Notes: generated by a model from the sequence alone, not told the origin. 9,255 bases of DNA from Chthoniobacterales bacterium (GCA_013812515.1 JACCTI010000051.1:1-9255), one strand, 5' to 3'. Shown: positions 1-6,620, counted from the first letter of the stretch. Translations and numbers: made by a program.

Positions 1-1032
1 TACATCGACGAAATCGACAAGATTGCGGCGGCTTCGAACCTCAGCGGCCGCGACGTAAGCGGACGTGGCGTGCAGACGACGTTGCTGAAGCTCATGGAAG
101 AGACGGACGTGCCGGTGCGCAGCGCAAACGATCTGCAATCGCAGCTGCAAGCGGCATTTGAATTCCAGCGGCGCGGCGGAAAAGCGAAACGCGAAACGAT
201 AAGCACCCGCCATATTCTTTTCGTCGTGAGCGGCGCGTTTGAACGCCTGAAGCAGCAGGTCTCGCGGCGGATGACGCAGAGCCAGATTGGCTTTAGCGCC
301 GAGCCACGGCAGGTGATGGATAACGAGCTGTTTCAGTTCGTGCGCACACAGGATTTCATCGAATATGGATTTGAGCCGGAGTTCATCGGCCGTCTGCCTG
401 TGCGCGTCGTCTGCGAAGAATTAACCGCGGATGATCTTCACAGTATCATGAAGTTTTCCGAGGGCAGCATCCTGCGACAATATGAGCGGGCCTTCCGTGC
501 CTACGGGATCGAGATCAGCTTCGAAGATGACGCCCTGCGGATTATCGCCCAGGAAGCGGCGAAGGAGAAGACCGGCGCGCGCGGCTTGCTCACGGTCTGG
601 GAGAAACTGTTCCGCGATTACAAGTATCACCTCGCGGGCTCGGGCCTGACGCAGCTCCGGGTTTCGACCGAGCTGGTGCGTGAGCCGAAACAGGTGCTCG
701 AGCGCTTAATGGCTGAAGGAAACAGGCAGGAGGCGGCGGGGTTAAAGCACAGCGCGCAAACGTTCAGCGATCAATTCAAGCGCGAGCACGGGCTGGAGAT
801 CAGGTTCGATGAGGCTGCGCTGCAACGGCTGGTCGAGCGGGCGCAAGCCGAGCGGATGACAATGCCGGAACTCTGCGCGCATTTGTTCAAAGACTACCAG
901 TTCGGCCTCAGCCTCGTGCAGAAGAACACCGGGCAGAGCAGCTTTGTCCTCTTACGAGAGGCGATCGATGCGCCGGACAAGTTCCTGAGCGACTTGGTCG
1001 TGCAATCGCACTATCCGCTTGCCTCGGCCTAG
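1..1032 (+). CDS. ClpX-like AAA+ unfoldase subunit, 5'-truncated, with duplicated C-terminal domain
   Basis: The frame is open from base 1, so the start and Walker A lie upstream; 343 residues are visible. They begin with the ClpX Walker B (YIDEIDKI, residues 1-8), followed by the DVSGRGVQ stretch (18-25), sensor 1 (HILFVVSGAF, 71-80), an IGF tripeptide (96-98) where ClpX carries its ClpP-docking loop, the arginine finger in FIGRLP (R131) and sensor 2 in KTGARGL (190-196). ClpX unfolds proteins with ATP and feeds them to ClpP; the IGF loop suggests that this one also docks a ClpP ring. The usual RKH-loop sequence is altered (RRGGKAKR). About 100 residues follow the normal end of ClpX, and residues 264-305 resemble 169-212, as if the small domain had been duplicated. 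The divergence and extension suggest a ClpX paralogue rather than the housekeeping copy, so no symbol is given. The gene ends in TAG, 95 nt before the cyclase homologue. Confidence 0.88.
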   Translation, partial: YIDEIDKIAAASNLSGRDVSGRGVQTTLLKLMEETDVPVRSANDLQSQLQAAFEFQRRGGKAKRETISTRHILFVVSGAFERLKQQVSRRMTQSQIGFSAEPRQVMDNELFQFVRTQDFIEYGFEPEFIGRLPVRVVCEELTADDLHSIMKFSEGSILRQYERAFRAYGIEISFEDDALRIIAQEAAKEKTGARGLLTVWEKLFRDYKYHLAGSGLTQLRVSTELVREPKQVLERLMAEGNRQEAAGLKHSAQTFSDQFKREHGLEIRFDEAALQRLVERAQAERMTMPELCAHLFKDYQFGLSLVQKNTGQSSFVLLREAIDAPDKFLSDLVVQSHYPLASA

Positions 1033-1127
1033 AAGTGGTTGCAAAAGTCGAAAAATTTCGCCGGCCATAACTCGCCGACCAATTTCAGTTTGAAACCGCT
1101 TTCGGAAACCCTGCGAGCAATCTCCCG

Positions 1128-2381
1128 GTGAAACGCTCCTCCCAGTTCGCGCTGATTCTGGGCGGGATCACCAGTGCACTTGTGATTGCCGCGCATGCTT
1201 CCGGCATTCTGCAGCCGATCGAGGATGCAATGCAGAACGCGCTGATGGGCAGTGAACCGCCGGCGCGGAGCGTCGGCCCGGTGCTGCAATCCGCTCTCGT
1301 CTCGCTGCTCTCGTTAGGCGTAGCGTGGCTCGTCGTCACGAGTTCGCAAAAGAAACGCGTGAGCTGGGCGGTCGGCATTCTGGCGCTGGAGATTCTCGTC
1401 CTCACGTGGATCGGTTTGTTTTCCAAGACTTTTTTTCAACCTTTGCCTGCGCTGCTCGCAGCCGGCCTCGCCCTTGCGGGGGGGCACGCGTATCCCGCCA
1501 TTATGGGTCGGCGTAAACCTTCGGACGCAGGAGGTGACTTCTTCGTTGGGCGGCTCGCGCCCGAACAGATCGCGCGGATCACCAGTGGCGAGGTCGCCTT
1601 CCAAGCCAAGCCGGAAAGCTACGAAGCTACCGCGGTGGTTTGCGACATCGCGAACAAACATGACATCGCGGACGAATGCCCGCCCGCAGAGGTGGCGGAG
1701 ATCACGGACAAGTTCATGCGGCACGCGACAGAGTCTTTTCTTAAAGCCGGCGCCTACCTCGAAACCGTCACGGGCGAGGGGATCGTGGCGGTGTTTGGTT
1801 TTCCGGCCGGCGATCCGCAGCAGGCGGACAAAGCGACACGGCACGCGCTCTCATTGCTCGAATCCTTCGACAAGCTGAAGGACGGGAGCAAGGACGAATG
1901 CTACAAAAAATTCAGCGTCCACGTCGGCATCAGTTCAGGTCCGATCATCATTGTGCCGCGCGAGCAGGAGGAGCGGGCGGGGTTTTTCGCGACTGGAGAG
2001 CCGGTCGAGCTGGCCCGGCGTTTCTGCATCGCGAATCGCGTTTACGGTTCGCGTATTCTGATCGGGCCGCGCACCTTCGAGCTCGCGAGCAAGGGGATCG
2101 TGGCGCGGCCCATCGACTTTATGAGTGGCGTGGATGCGCGGGAACGCCACGAAATCTACGAGCCCTTGAAGCTCGCGACCGAGGCTTCCCCGGACGAGAT
2201 CGCGCGGCGCGACTTTTTCTGGAACGGCGTGGTGCTCTACCGGGAAAAGCGCTGGGCGGAAGCGTACTCGCAATTCCAGAAGGCGCGCGGGCCTAACGAA
2301 CAGAACGACGTGCCGCTGCAGCTGTACGTGCGCCGGCTCGAACCCCTCGTATTGCATCTCTCCGAATCTCCACTCGAGTAA
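1128..2381 (+). CDS. Membrane-anchored degenerate class III adenylate/guanylate cyclase homologue
   Basis: This 417-residue protein has a GTG start. It has four likely membrane segments (about 7-27, 51-71, 78-98, 104-126), a linker, a class III cyclase homology domain (about 165-325), and a C-terminal TPR-like helix pair (about 362-388, with W376, A377, A379). Cyclases of this class make cAMP or cGMP at the inner membrane. The first metal-binding Asp is present (D173 in VVCDI) and the second element is recognisable (GEGIVAVFG, 216-224), but its Asp is Glu (E217). The substrate Lys position is T213, the Asp before the dimer-interface loop is Gly (G285), and the transition-state Asn is Glu (E294 in VELARR), while R298 is kept. 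It may therefore bind nucleotide or act as a partner subunit rather than catalyse. The four-helix layout resembles CHASE2-cyclase receptors lacking the extracytoplasmic sensor. recR starts 10 nt downstream. The fold is fairly certain; activity is doubtful. Confidence 0.85.
   Translation: MKRSSQFALILGGITSALVIAAHASGILQPIEDAMQNALMGSEPPARSVGPVLQSALVSLLSLGVAWLVVTSSQKKRVSWAVGILALEILVLTWIGLFSKTFFQPLPALLAAGLALAGGHAYPAIMGRRKPSDAGGDFFVGRLAPEQIARITSGEVAFQAKPESYEATAVVCDIANKHDIADECPPAEVAEITDKFMRHATESFLKAGAYLETVTGEGIVAVFGFPAGDPQQADKATRHALSLLESFDKLKDGSKDECYKKFSVHVGISSGPIIIVPREQEERAGFFATGEPVELARRFCIANRVYGSRILIGPRTFELASKGIVARPIDFMSGVDARERHEIYEPLKLATEASPDEIARRDFFWNGVVLYREKRWAEAYSQFQKARGPNEQNDVPLQLYVRRLEPLVLHLSESPLE
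1311..1320 (+). repeat. Copy 1 of the TCGTTAGGCG motif
   Basis: Exact 10-mer inside the cyclase homologue, read in frame as Ser-Leu(TTA)-Gly. Confidence 0.8.
2291..2299 (-). repeat. 9/10 copy of the TCGTTAGGCG motif
   Basis: GCCTAACGA on the plus strand is the complement of TCGTTAGGC; the tenth base is C instead of G. It lies near the 3' end of the cyclase homologue. Confidence 0.6.
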
Positions 2382-2391
2382 TTCGCCGGCG

Positions 2392-2997
2392 TTGAGAAAG
2401 ACCGAGTATCCGAGCGCGATGGGAGAATTGATCGCGCAGCTCCGGGGCATGCCGGGTGTCGGACCGCGTTCTGCCGAGCGGATTGCGCTGTGGATGGTGC
2501 AAGCGCGCGGCGATCAGCCCGAACGGATCGCGTGCGCCATCTCCGCGACGCGGGAAACCGTTCGGCCCTGTGGCCGCTGCGGTTTTTTCACGACGGAGGA
2601 GCTCTGCGGGATTTGTTCCGATCCGGCCCGCGTCGCCGACCAGCTTTGCGTGGTCGAGCAGCCGACAGACATTCTGCCGCTGGAGAAGACGAGCGCGTTC
2701 CGCGGCCGCTATCATTCGTTAGGCGGGAGGATTTCGCCGCTCGACCACGTCGGCCCGGAAGACCTGCGCATTAACCAGCTGGTGCGGCGCGTCGAGAGCG
2801 AAAGCTTTTCGGAAGTGATCCTGGCGCTGGCGGCGGATGTGGAAGGTGAAGCGACGACGAATTATCTGCTGGAACTTCTAAAGCCTTTTCCCGTCACGAT
2901 CACGCGCATCGCCCACGGCTTGCCCGCCGGCGGGGGCCTCGAATCTGCCGATGAGCTGACCTTGTACCAGGCATTATCTGGTCGGCGGCAGATTTGA
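2392..2997 (+). CDS. recR: Recombination mediator protein RecR
   Basis: RecR acts with RecO (and RecF) to load RecA onto SSB-coated single-stranded DNA during gap repair. The 201-residue product has the normal family length and all its parts: the N-terminal helix-hairpin-helix (MPGVGPRSAER, 20-30), a four-cysteine zinc finger (C60, C63, C72, C75), a Toprim domain starting at LCVVEQP (85-91) with the E-K-T-x3-RGRYHSLGG segment (98-112), and the C-terminal TRIAHGLPAGGGLESADELTL region. The TTG start is preferred because it retains the residues before YPSAMGELI that family members usually have; ATG at 2419 is an alternative but would remove them. It lies 10 nt after the cyclase homologue, so the two probably share a transcript. 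In many bacteria recR follows dnaX-ybaB; that arrangement is absent here. Confidence 0.97.
   Translation: MRKTEYPSAMGELIAQLRGMPGVGPRSAERIALWMVQARGDQPERIACAISATRETVRPCGRCGFFTTEELCGICSDPARVADQLCVVEQPTDILPLEKTSAFRGRYHSLGGRISPLDHVGPEDLRINQLVRRVESESFSEVILALAADVEGEATTNYLLELLKPFPVTITRIAHGLPAGGGLESADELTLYQALSGRRQI
2716..2725 (+). repeat. Copy 2 of the TCGTTAGGCG motif
   Basis: Exact 10-mer inside recR, in frame as Ser-Leu(TTA)-Gly within the RGRYHSLGG segment. Confidence 0.8.
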
Positions 2998-3009
2998 ATT
3001 CTCCTCCTC

Positions 3010-3055
3010 GTCCTCGCTCTTTCTCTAATTGCCGAGAACGAGAAGCGAGGAGGAC
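3010..3055. repeat. Imperfect inverted repeat in the recR-lipA gap
   Basis: A pyrimidine-rich arm (3010-3025) can pair over all 16 of its bases with a purine-rich arm (3034-3055) if three short bulges are allowed on the right side, with an 8-nt loop containing TAATTG. It begins 12 nt after the recR stop and ends about 65 nt before the preferred lipA start. No T-run follows, so it is not a standard intrinsic terminator. It may be an mRNA-stabilising or processing hairpin, or one of the intergenic repeats that fill the other gaps of this window. Confidence 0.45.
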
Positions 3056-3119
3056 AAGGCGGACGACGAGAAAGCCGAGTGTAATTGCTTTTCTATTCCG
3101 CGCCTTTAGCTTCGCGCGA

Positions 3120-4007
3120 ATGTCCTGCGTCAAGATCGATCCTGCGCTGCACCAGGCGACCAAGCCGCCATGGATCAAGGTCCGGCTGCCGTCGAATCCG
3201 GTCTTCTTCTCGACCAAAGCGCTCATCTCAGATCTCCGCCTCCACACGGTCTGCGAGAGCGCGCAATGCCCGAATCGCTGGGAATGCTGGAGCCAGGGAA
3301 CCGCGACCGTCATGATCGCGGGCGAACGTTGCACCCGGGCTTGCGGATTTTGCGCCGTGAGCACGGCGAAGCCGTTTGCGTTGGAGGAGGACGAACCGGA
3401 GCGCGTCGCGGAAGCGGTTCGCCGCATGGGGCTAAAGCATGTCGTTATTACCGCTGTGGCGCGTGACGATCTGAAAGATGGGGGCGCGAATCATTTCGCG
3501 CGAACGATCAAAGCCGTGCGCGACATGGACGCGAGCATCATCATTGAAGTGCTCGTGCCCGACTTTCACGCGCAGGAATGGTGCATCGAGATCGTCACGA
3601 ACGCCGCGCCAGAAATTTTTAATCACAACATGGAAACGGTGGAACGCTTAACCCCGCTGGTCCGTTCCCGCGCCAAGTATCGCACCTCACTTGCGGTGTT
3701 GCGGAAAGCGAAGCAACTCTCGCCGGGCATCGTGACGAAGAGCGGCGTCATGCTCGGTCTCGGGGAGACGGAGCCGGAGCTGTTTCAAACCATGGATGAT
3801 CTGCGCGAGGTCGGCTGTCAGGTCCTCACCCTCGGCCAATACCTGCGACCGACTCCGCAGCATTTGCCGGTGGTTGAATTTGTCACGCCTGAGCGCTTCG
3901 AGTCCTACGGCGAAATCGGGCGCGCGAAGGGCTTCTCGCATGTCGCCTCCGGTCCACTCGTCCGCAGCTCCTATCACGCCGCGGATTTCCATCCTGTCGT
4001 CCGCTGA
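3120..4007 (+). CDS. lipA: Lipoyl synthase LipA
   Basis: LipA is a radical-SAM enzyme that inserts two sulfur atoms into protein-bound octanoyl groups to make lipoyl cofactors for pyruvate and 2-oxoglutarate dehydrogenases and the glycine cleavage system. The 295-residue product has the auxiliary [4Fe-4S] cluster motif C45-x4-C50-x5-C56 (CESAQCPNRWEC), the radical-SAM motif C71-x3-C75-x2-C78 (CTRACGFC) and the C-terminal RSSY (282-285), whose Ser ligates the sacrificial cluster. KPPWIKVRLP (15-24) matches the usual family N-terminus, which favours ATG at 3120. The frame is open back to TTG at 2994, overlapping recR, but that 42-residue extension is Arg-rich, reads through the hairpin and does not look like LipA. 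lipB is not in the window. The glycosyltransferase starts 2 nt downstream. Confidence 0.97.
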   Translation: MSCVKIDPALHQATKPPWIKVRLPSNPVFFSTKALISDLRLHTVCESAQCPNRWECWSQGTATVMIAGERCTRACGFCAVSTAKPFALEEDEPERVAEAVRRMGLKHVVITAVARDDLKDGGANHFARTIKAVRDMDASIIIEVLVPDFHAQEWCIEIVTNAAPEIFNHNMETVERLTPLVRSRAKYRTSLAVLRKAKQLSPGIVTKSGVMLGLGETEPELFQTMDDLREVGCQVLTLGQYLRPTPQHLPVVEFVTPERFESYGEIGRAKGFSHVASGPLVRSSYHAADFHPVVR

Positions 4008-4009
4008 CG

Positions 4010-4705
4010 ATGGAAGGTCCGGCTGCGGCGAGCGCGGTAAATCGCGAGACGGTCGCAGCAATTATCCCGGGCTATTGCGAGGAAAAGCACGTCGGCGACG
4101 TGGTCGCGCGAACGTTGCAGCAGATCGCGCATGTTCTCGTGGTCGATGATGGATCGAGCGATGCGACCGCCGCGAACGCGCGCGCCGCGGGAGCAGATGT
4201 GCTCGTGCACGAAAAGAACCTCGGCAAAGGGGAATCGATTAAGACGGGTTTGCGTTACTGGCTGGAGCGCGGGTTTCACCACATTGTCATCCTTGATGCC
4301 GATGGGCAGCATTTACCGGAAGAGATCAACCGATTCATGGCGGCCGCCGCTTTGGGCGCGGAGCTGCTCGTGGGCACGCGCATGAAGGATGTGCGGCAAA
4401 TGCCATTTCTGCGCCGCGTCGTGAACCGCTACATGAGCCACCGGATCAGCCGCCTCTGCGGGCGAGACATCCCTGATACGCAATGTGGCTTCCGCATGCT
4501 GCAGTCGGCGGTCCTTCCTCACTTGTTGGACGGAACAGAACGCTTCGAATACGAGACCGAGATGCTGATCAAGGTGAGCCGGAAAGGCTTTCGGATCGAT
4601 TCGGTGCCGATCAGCACAGTCTACTCGGACGAAGTGAGCAGCATTCATCCGGTGCGCGATACCATCCGCTTTCTCAAATTAATGCGGCGCTACGAGAAGA
4701 TGTAA
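4010..4705 (+). CDS. Family 2 glycosyltransferase (polyprenyl-phosphate/DPM1-like)
   Basis: This 231-residue soluble GT-A protein transfers a sugar from a nucleotide donor, in this subgroup often to a polyprenyl-phosphate carrier. The nucleotide-binding motif is VVDDGSSD (44-51) after IIPGYCEEKHV (18-28), and the metal-binding DxD is DAD in LDADGQH (95-101). LVGTRMKDVRQMP (120-132), DTQCGFRML (156-164) and FEYETEML (179-186) match the later conserved blocks of dolichyl-phosphate-mannose-synthase-like enzymes. There are no C-terminal membrane helices, unlike many bacterial relatives, so it would act at the cytoplasmic face of the membrane. ATG lies 2 nt after the lipA stop, implying translational coupling or a shared transcript. 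Donor and acceptor cannot be read from the sequence, and its link to lipoate synthesis is probably only positional. Confidence 0.93.
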   Translation: MEGPAAASAVNRETVAAIIPGYCEEKHVGDVVARTLQQIAHVLVVDDGSSDATAANARAAGADVLVHEKNLGKGESIKTGLRYWLERGFHHIVILDADGQHLPEEINRFMAAAALGAELLVGTRMKDVRQMPFLRRVVNRYMSHRISRLCGRDIPDTQCGFRMLQSAVLPHLLDGTERFEYETEMLIKVSRKGFRIDSVPISTVYSDEVSSIHPVRDTIRFLKLMRRYEKM

Positions 4706-4752
4706 TCGGGACCGGTGATCTCGCATCTGTTGAGCGCGAGTGCGTTATTGCC

Positions 4753-4880
4753 GTCATCCCGACGCTGGCGAAGCGCGCCGAGGGACGTTACATCAGCCGC
4801 GCAGATCACGCTCCTGCTCTGGAGGCGTAATCCGACACTCTGTGGGAGGTCCCTCGCCGTCTCCGCTGGCTCGGGATGAC
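4753..4880. repeat. Large inverted repeat (BIME-like) between convergent genes
   Basis: The left arm (4753-4786) opens GTCATCCCGA and closes GAGGGAC. The right arm (4849-4880) reads GTCCCTC to TCGGGATGAC, so its reverse complement has the same outer 10 and inner 7 bases with a diverged middle. The 62-nt spacer has no clear pairing. The element occupies much of the 286-nt gap between the glycosyltransferase and the minus-strand unknown gene. It has no evident ORF and looks like a dispersed non-coding palindromic repeat. The rest of the gap holds one copy of the TCGTTAGGCG motif and the REP at 4970-4996; nothing else was recognised. Confidence 0.7.
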
Positions 4881-4896
4881 AGCGCGCAATCCCAAC

Positions 4897-4906
4897 TCGT
4901 TAGGCG
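4897..4906 (+). repeat. Copy 3 of the TCGTTAGGCG motif (intergenic)
   Basis: Exact 10-mer in the non-coding gap, 16 nt after the large inverted repeat and not part of it. Confidence 0.8.
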
Positions 4907-4969
4907 TTTGCTCACCTTCGTTCCGACGACAAACGGAAGCGTCATTCCGGGGGGGTGCTTTCGCCTCTC

Positions 4970-4996
4970 AGCCGCGGTCAGCGCCCCCGGGCTACA
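4970..4996 (-). repeat. REP-like hairpin with GTAG head, overlapping a stop codon
   Basis: Read on the minus strand it is TGTAGC followed by a GC-rich imperfect palindrome: AGCC and C then GG pair with CC, G and GGCT, with one bulged C. It shares the 13-mer GGGGGCGCTGACC exactly with the REP at 6621-6647. Its TAG (4994-4992) is the stop codon of the minus-strand gene ending at 4992. Confidence 0.7.
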
Positions 4997-5516
4997 GTAA
5001 TCCGCGCTTGCGGAAGTCGCCCAGGTTGCCGCCCGAGGAGCGCTCGATGAGGTCGATCGTGAATTTCAGGAGGCAGACCTCCCAGGCATCGTCGACTCCC
5101 TGAATAATCGCGCTGAGCGGTTCACCGGAAGTCTCCACCTGGCGTTTGGTGCGCTCAATCACCGCGTCCATTGAGTCGCGCACCGTCTTTTCGGTCACGT
5201 CTGTTTTGCGAAACTGAAAGCCGTAGCGAAGCACCGCCACGTTGCGCAATCGTTCCCGGAGCTGTTCCACATAGCGCTGTGCTCTGTCCCCAAAGCCTTC
5301 CAGGAGTAAGCGCGCATAGTGATCTGGCGTCACAATCTGCGGCCGCTCTGCGTGGATATGCCCGTCACGCACGCGCACTTCGTTCACCTGGTCCATTAAC
5401 TCCGAGATGAGATAGAAGCGGAAGCTGGTCGCGCCGAAGGTCGCGATCTGATGCGACGGCGCGAGAACCACCTGGGTGTTTTCGGCCGCGTACTGAATGT
5501 CATCTTCACTCAACAT
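4992..5516 (-). CDS. Conserved protein of unknown function
   Basis: The predicted product is 174 residues, soluble, with no signal peptide or membrane segment. I do not recognise a named domain, but the segments LAPSHQIATFGATSFRFYLI (18-37), a VNEVRVRDGHIHAERPQI block (44-61), LRYGFQFRKTDV (96-107) and the C-terminal VDDAWEVCLLKFTIDLI (141-157) look like a constrained globular family rather than a random frame. The frame stays open to 5636, but the extra 40 residues are low-complexity, so ATG at 5516 is preferred. The stop TAG is contributed by the REP at 4970-4996, and the protein ends GLL. It lies 68 nt downstream of rarD on the same strand and could share its transcript. No function is proposed. 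Confidence 0.8.
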   Translation of the reverse strand: MLSEDDIQYAAENTQVVLAPSHQIATFGATSFRFYLISELMDQVNEVRVRDGHIHAERPQIVTPDHYARLLLEGFGDRAQRYVEQLRERLRNVAVLRYGFQFRKTDVTEKTVRDSMDAVIERTKRQVETSGEPLSAIIQGVDDAWEVCLLKFTIDLIERSSGGNLGDFRKRGLL

Positions 5517-5584
5517 CGGGCGCGCAACATAGGACGCCAGCGCGTTGCCGCAATGAATACGTGGCCACAGGCGCGCCAGCCGCG

Positions 5585-6529
5585 TCAATCCCCCAGCGGC
5601 GGCGGTTCGTCCGCGGAGAGACGCTTCGAGCGCCACAAGCGCACCGTCTCAAAAGTAAAGATCGCGAGCCCAATCCAGATGAGCGCAAAGGTGACGAGAT
5701 GCGCGCGCGTGAAAGCTTCGTGGTAAAGGAAAACACCGAGAAAGAAAGTGCCGGTGGGCGCGAGATATTGCAGAAAACCAATGGTCGTTAGGCGCAGATG
5801 ACGCGCCGCGTGGCCGAACCAGACCAGCGGCAAACCGGTGACAAACCCTGTGCTGATTAAGGTAAGCGAAAGCTCCCAATGTGCGCGGCCGAAGATCGCT
5901 GCGCCGCGGATCTGCAAGAGCAGGAGGTAAGCGATCGCGAGCGGTGTCAGGAGTGTGGTTTCGAAGAACAAACCGGGGATCGCGGCCGTGCCGGAGAGTT
6001 TTCGCAGCAATCCGTAAAGACCCCAGGAGACACAGAGCCCCAGGGCAATCCATGGGAAACGGCCATAGCCGAACGTGAGATTCAGCACACCAGCCGCCGC
6101 CAGAACGACCGACGCAAGCTGCAAACGCGTGAGTCGTTCGTGCAGGAAAATCGCGCCAAAGAGAACATTCACGAGCGGCGTCATGAAATAGCCGAGGCTC
6201 GTCTCCAGGACGCGGTTCACGTTCACGGACCAGATGAACATGAGCCAATTGCATGAAACGGCTATGCCGCTCGCCAGGCAGTAGAGCGCGGTCCGCCGCG
6301 AGCAAATCGCCGCGCGAACTTCAGGCCAGCGACGCTGCCACGTGAGAAGGCAGATGAGAAACCCGGTCGTCCAAACGAAACGATGAGCAAGAATTTCCGA
6401 CGCCGAGACGGTGCGCAGAAATTTCCAGTAGATCGGAATGATTCCCCAAAAACCGAACGCCGCGATGCCGGCAATGAGTGCGGAACGCTGGTCGCCCGCG
6501 GCGTCAGAATCGGGATGCTGCGAGCGCAC
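5585..6529 (-). CDS. rarD: RarD-type EamA/DMT superfamily permease
   Basis: The 314-residue inner-membrane protein has two EamA halves and about ten hydrophobic segments. Family landmarks are present in order: FGFWGIIPIYWK (25-36), SASEILAHRFVW (42-53), NWLMFIWSVN (94-103), ETSLGYFMTPLVN (109-121), GLYGLLRK (170-177), TTIGFLQYLAPT (248-259) and FALIWIGLAIF (281-291). RarD relatives were named for a chloramphenicol-sensitivity phenotype, but the substrate is generally unknown; DMT proteins export metabolites such as amino acids. The start is GTG at 6529; an in-frame TAA 9 nt upstream excludes a longer protein. It diverges from the TPR gene across 173 nt containing an inverted REP pair. The N-terminal 17 residues and the C-terminal tail (about 297-314) are hydrophilic. 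Orthology to RarD is clear; the substrate is not known. Confidence 0.94.
   Translation of the reverse strand: MRSQHPDSDAAGDQRSALIAGIAAFGFWGIIPIYWKFLRTVSASEILAHRFVWTTGFLICLLTWQRRWPEVRAAICSRRTALYCLASGIAVSCNWLMFIWSVNVNRVLETSLGYFMTPLVNVLFGAIFLHERLTRLQLASVVLAAAGVLNLTFGYGRFPWIALGLCVSWGLYGLLRKLSGTAAIPGLFFETTLLTPLAIAYLLLLQIRGAAIFGRAHWELSLTLISTGFVTGLPLVWFGHAARHLRLTTIGFLQYLAPTGTFFLGVFLYHEAFTRAHLVTFALIWIGLAIFTFETVRLWRSKRLSADEPPPLGD
5785..5794 (+). repeat. Copy 4 of the TCGTTAGGCG motif
   Basis: Exact 10-mer lying antisense to rarD, where the gene reads Arg-Leu(CTA)-Thr. Confidence 0.8.
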
Positions 6530-6564
6530 GCTGCTTTATTTCATCGCGGCGTGACGCGAGCAAG

Positions 6565-6592
6565 GTTGTAGCCGGGAGCGTCGACCCCGGCT
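6565..6592 (+). repeat. REP-like hairpin, GTAG head (left copy of an inverted pair)
   Basis: GTTGTAGC is followed by a hairpin in which AGCCGGG (6570-6576) pairs with CCCGGCT (6586-6592) around a 9-nt loop. It matches the reverse complement of 6621-6647 at about 23 of 28 positions. It lies 36 nt from the rarD start, in the divergent promoter region. Confidence 0.75.
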
Positions 6593-6620
6593 CGGTAGGG
6601 GCGTGGCCACATGTTAGACC

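Noticed and set aside
1033..1127. Promoter or terminator in the gap before the cyclase homologue
   Set aside because: TTGAAA at 1090-1095 has no -10 partner at proper spacing, and the GAAA/TTTC symmetry is too short for a terminator.
1165..1587. 12-nt direct repeat GGATCACCAGTG at 1165 and 1576
   Set aside because: A few chance pairs of identical 12-mers are expected in 9 kb, and both encode Ile-Thr-Ser in frame.
1314..1844. Long antisense open frame opposite the cyclase homologue
   Set aside because: Low-complexity, Arg-rich shadow of a GC-rich gene on the other strand. The same applies to antisense frames at 1935-2450, 2293-2715, 2900-3427 and 7450-8061.
2994..3119. Longer lipA from TTG at 2994
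   Set aside because: The added 42 residues are Arg-rich, come from the hairpin repeat and lack LipA similarity; ATG at 3120 gives the usual family N-terminus.
4483..5000. Open frames across the glycosyltransferase 3' end and intergenic gap
   Set aside because: They run through the inverted repeat and out of frame with the glycosyltransferase; composition is not protein-like.
5517..5636. Upstream extension of the minus-strand unknown gene
   Set aside because: The extra 40 residues are Ala/Arg-rich and overlap the rarD 3' end; the conserved-looking protein begins at ATG 5516.
5649..6305. 218-codon minus-strand frame inside rarD
   Set aside because: It is in another frame of rarD, rich in Arg/His/Cys, with no family features; the rarD frame explains the region.
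6603..6610. GTGGCCAC palindrome between the REP arms as an operator
   Set aside because: An 8-bp GC-rich palindrome is common by chance in this DNA and no second copy or promoter element supports it.
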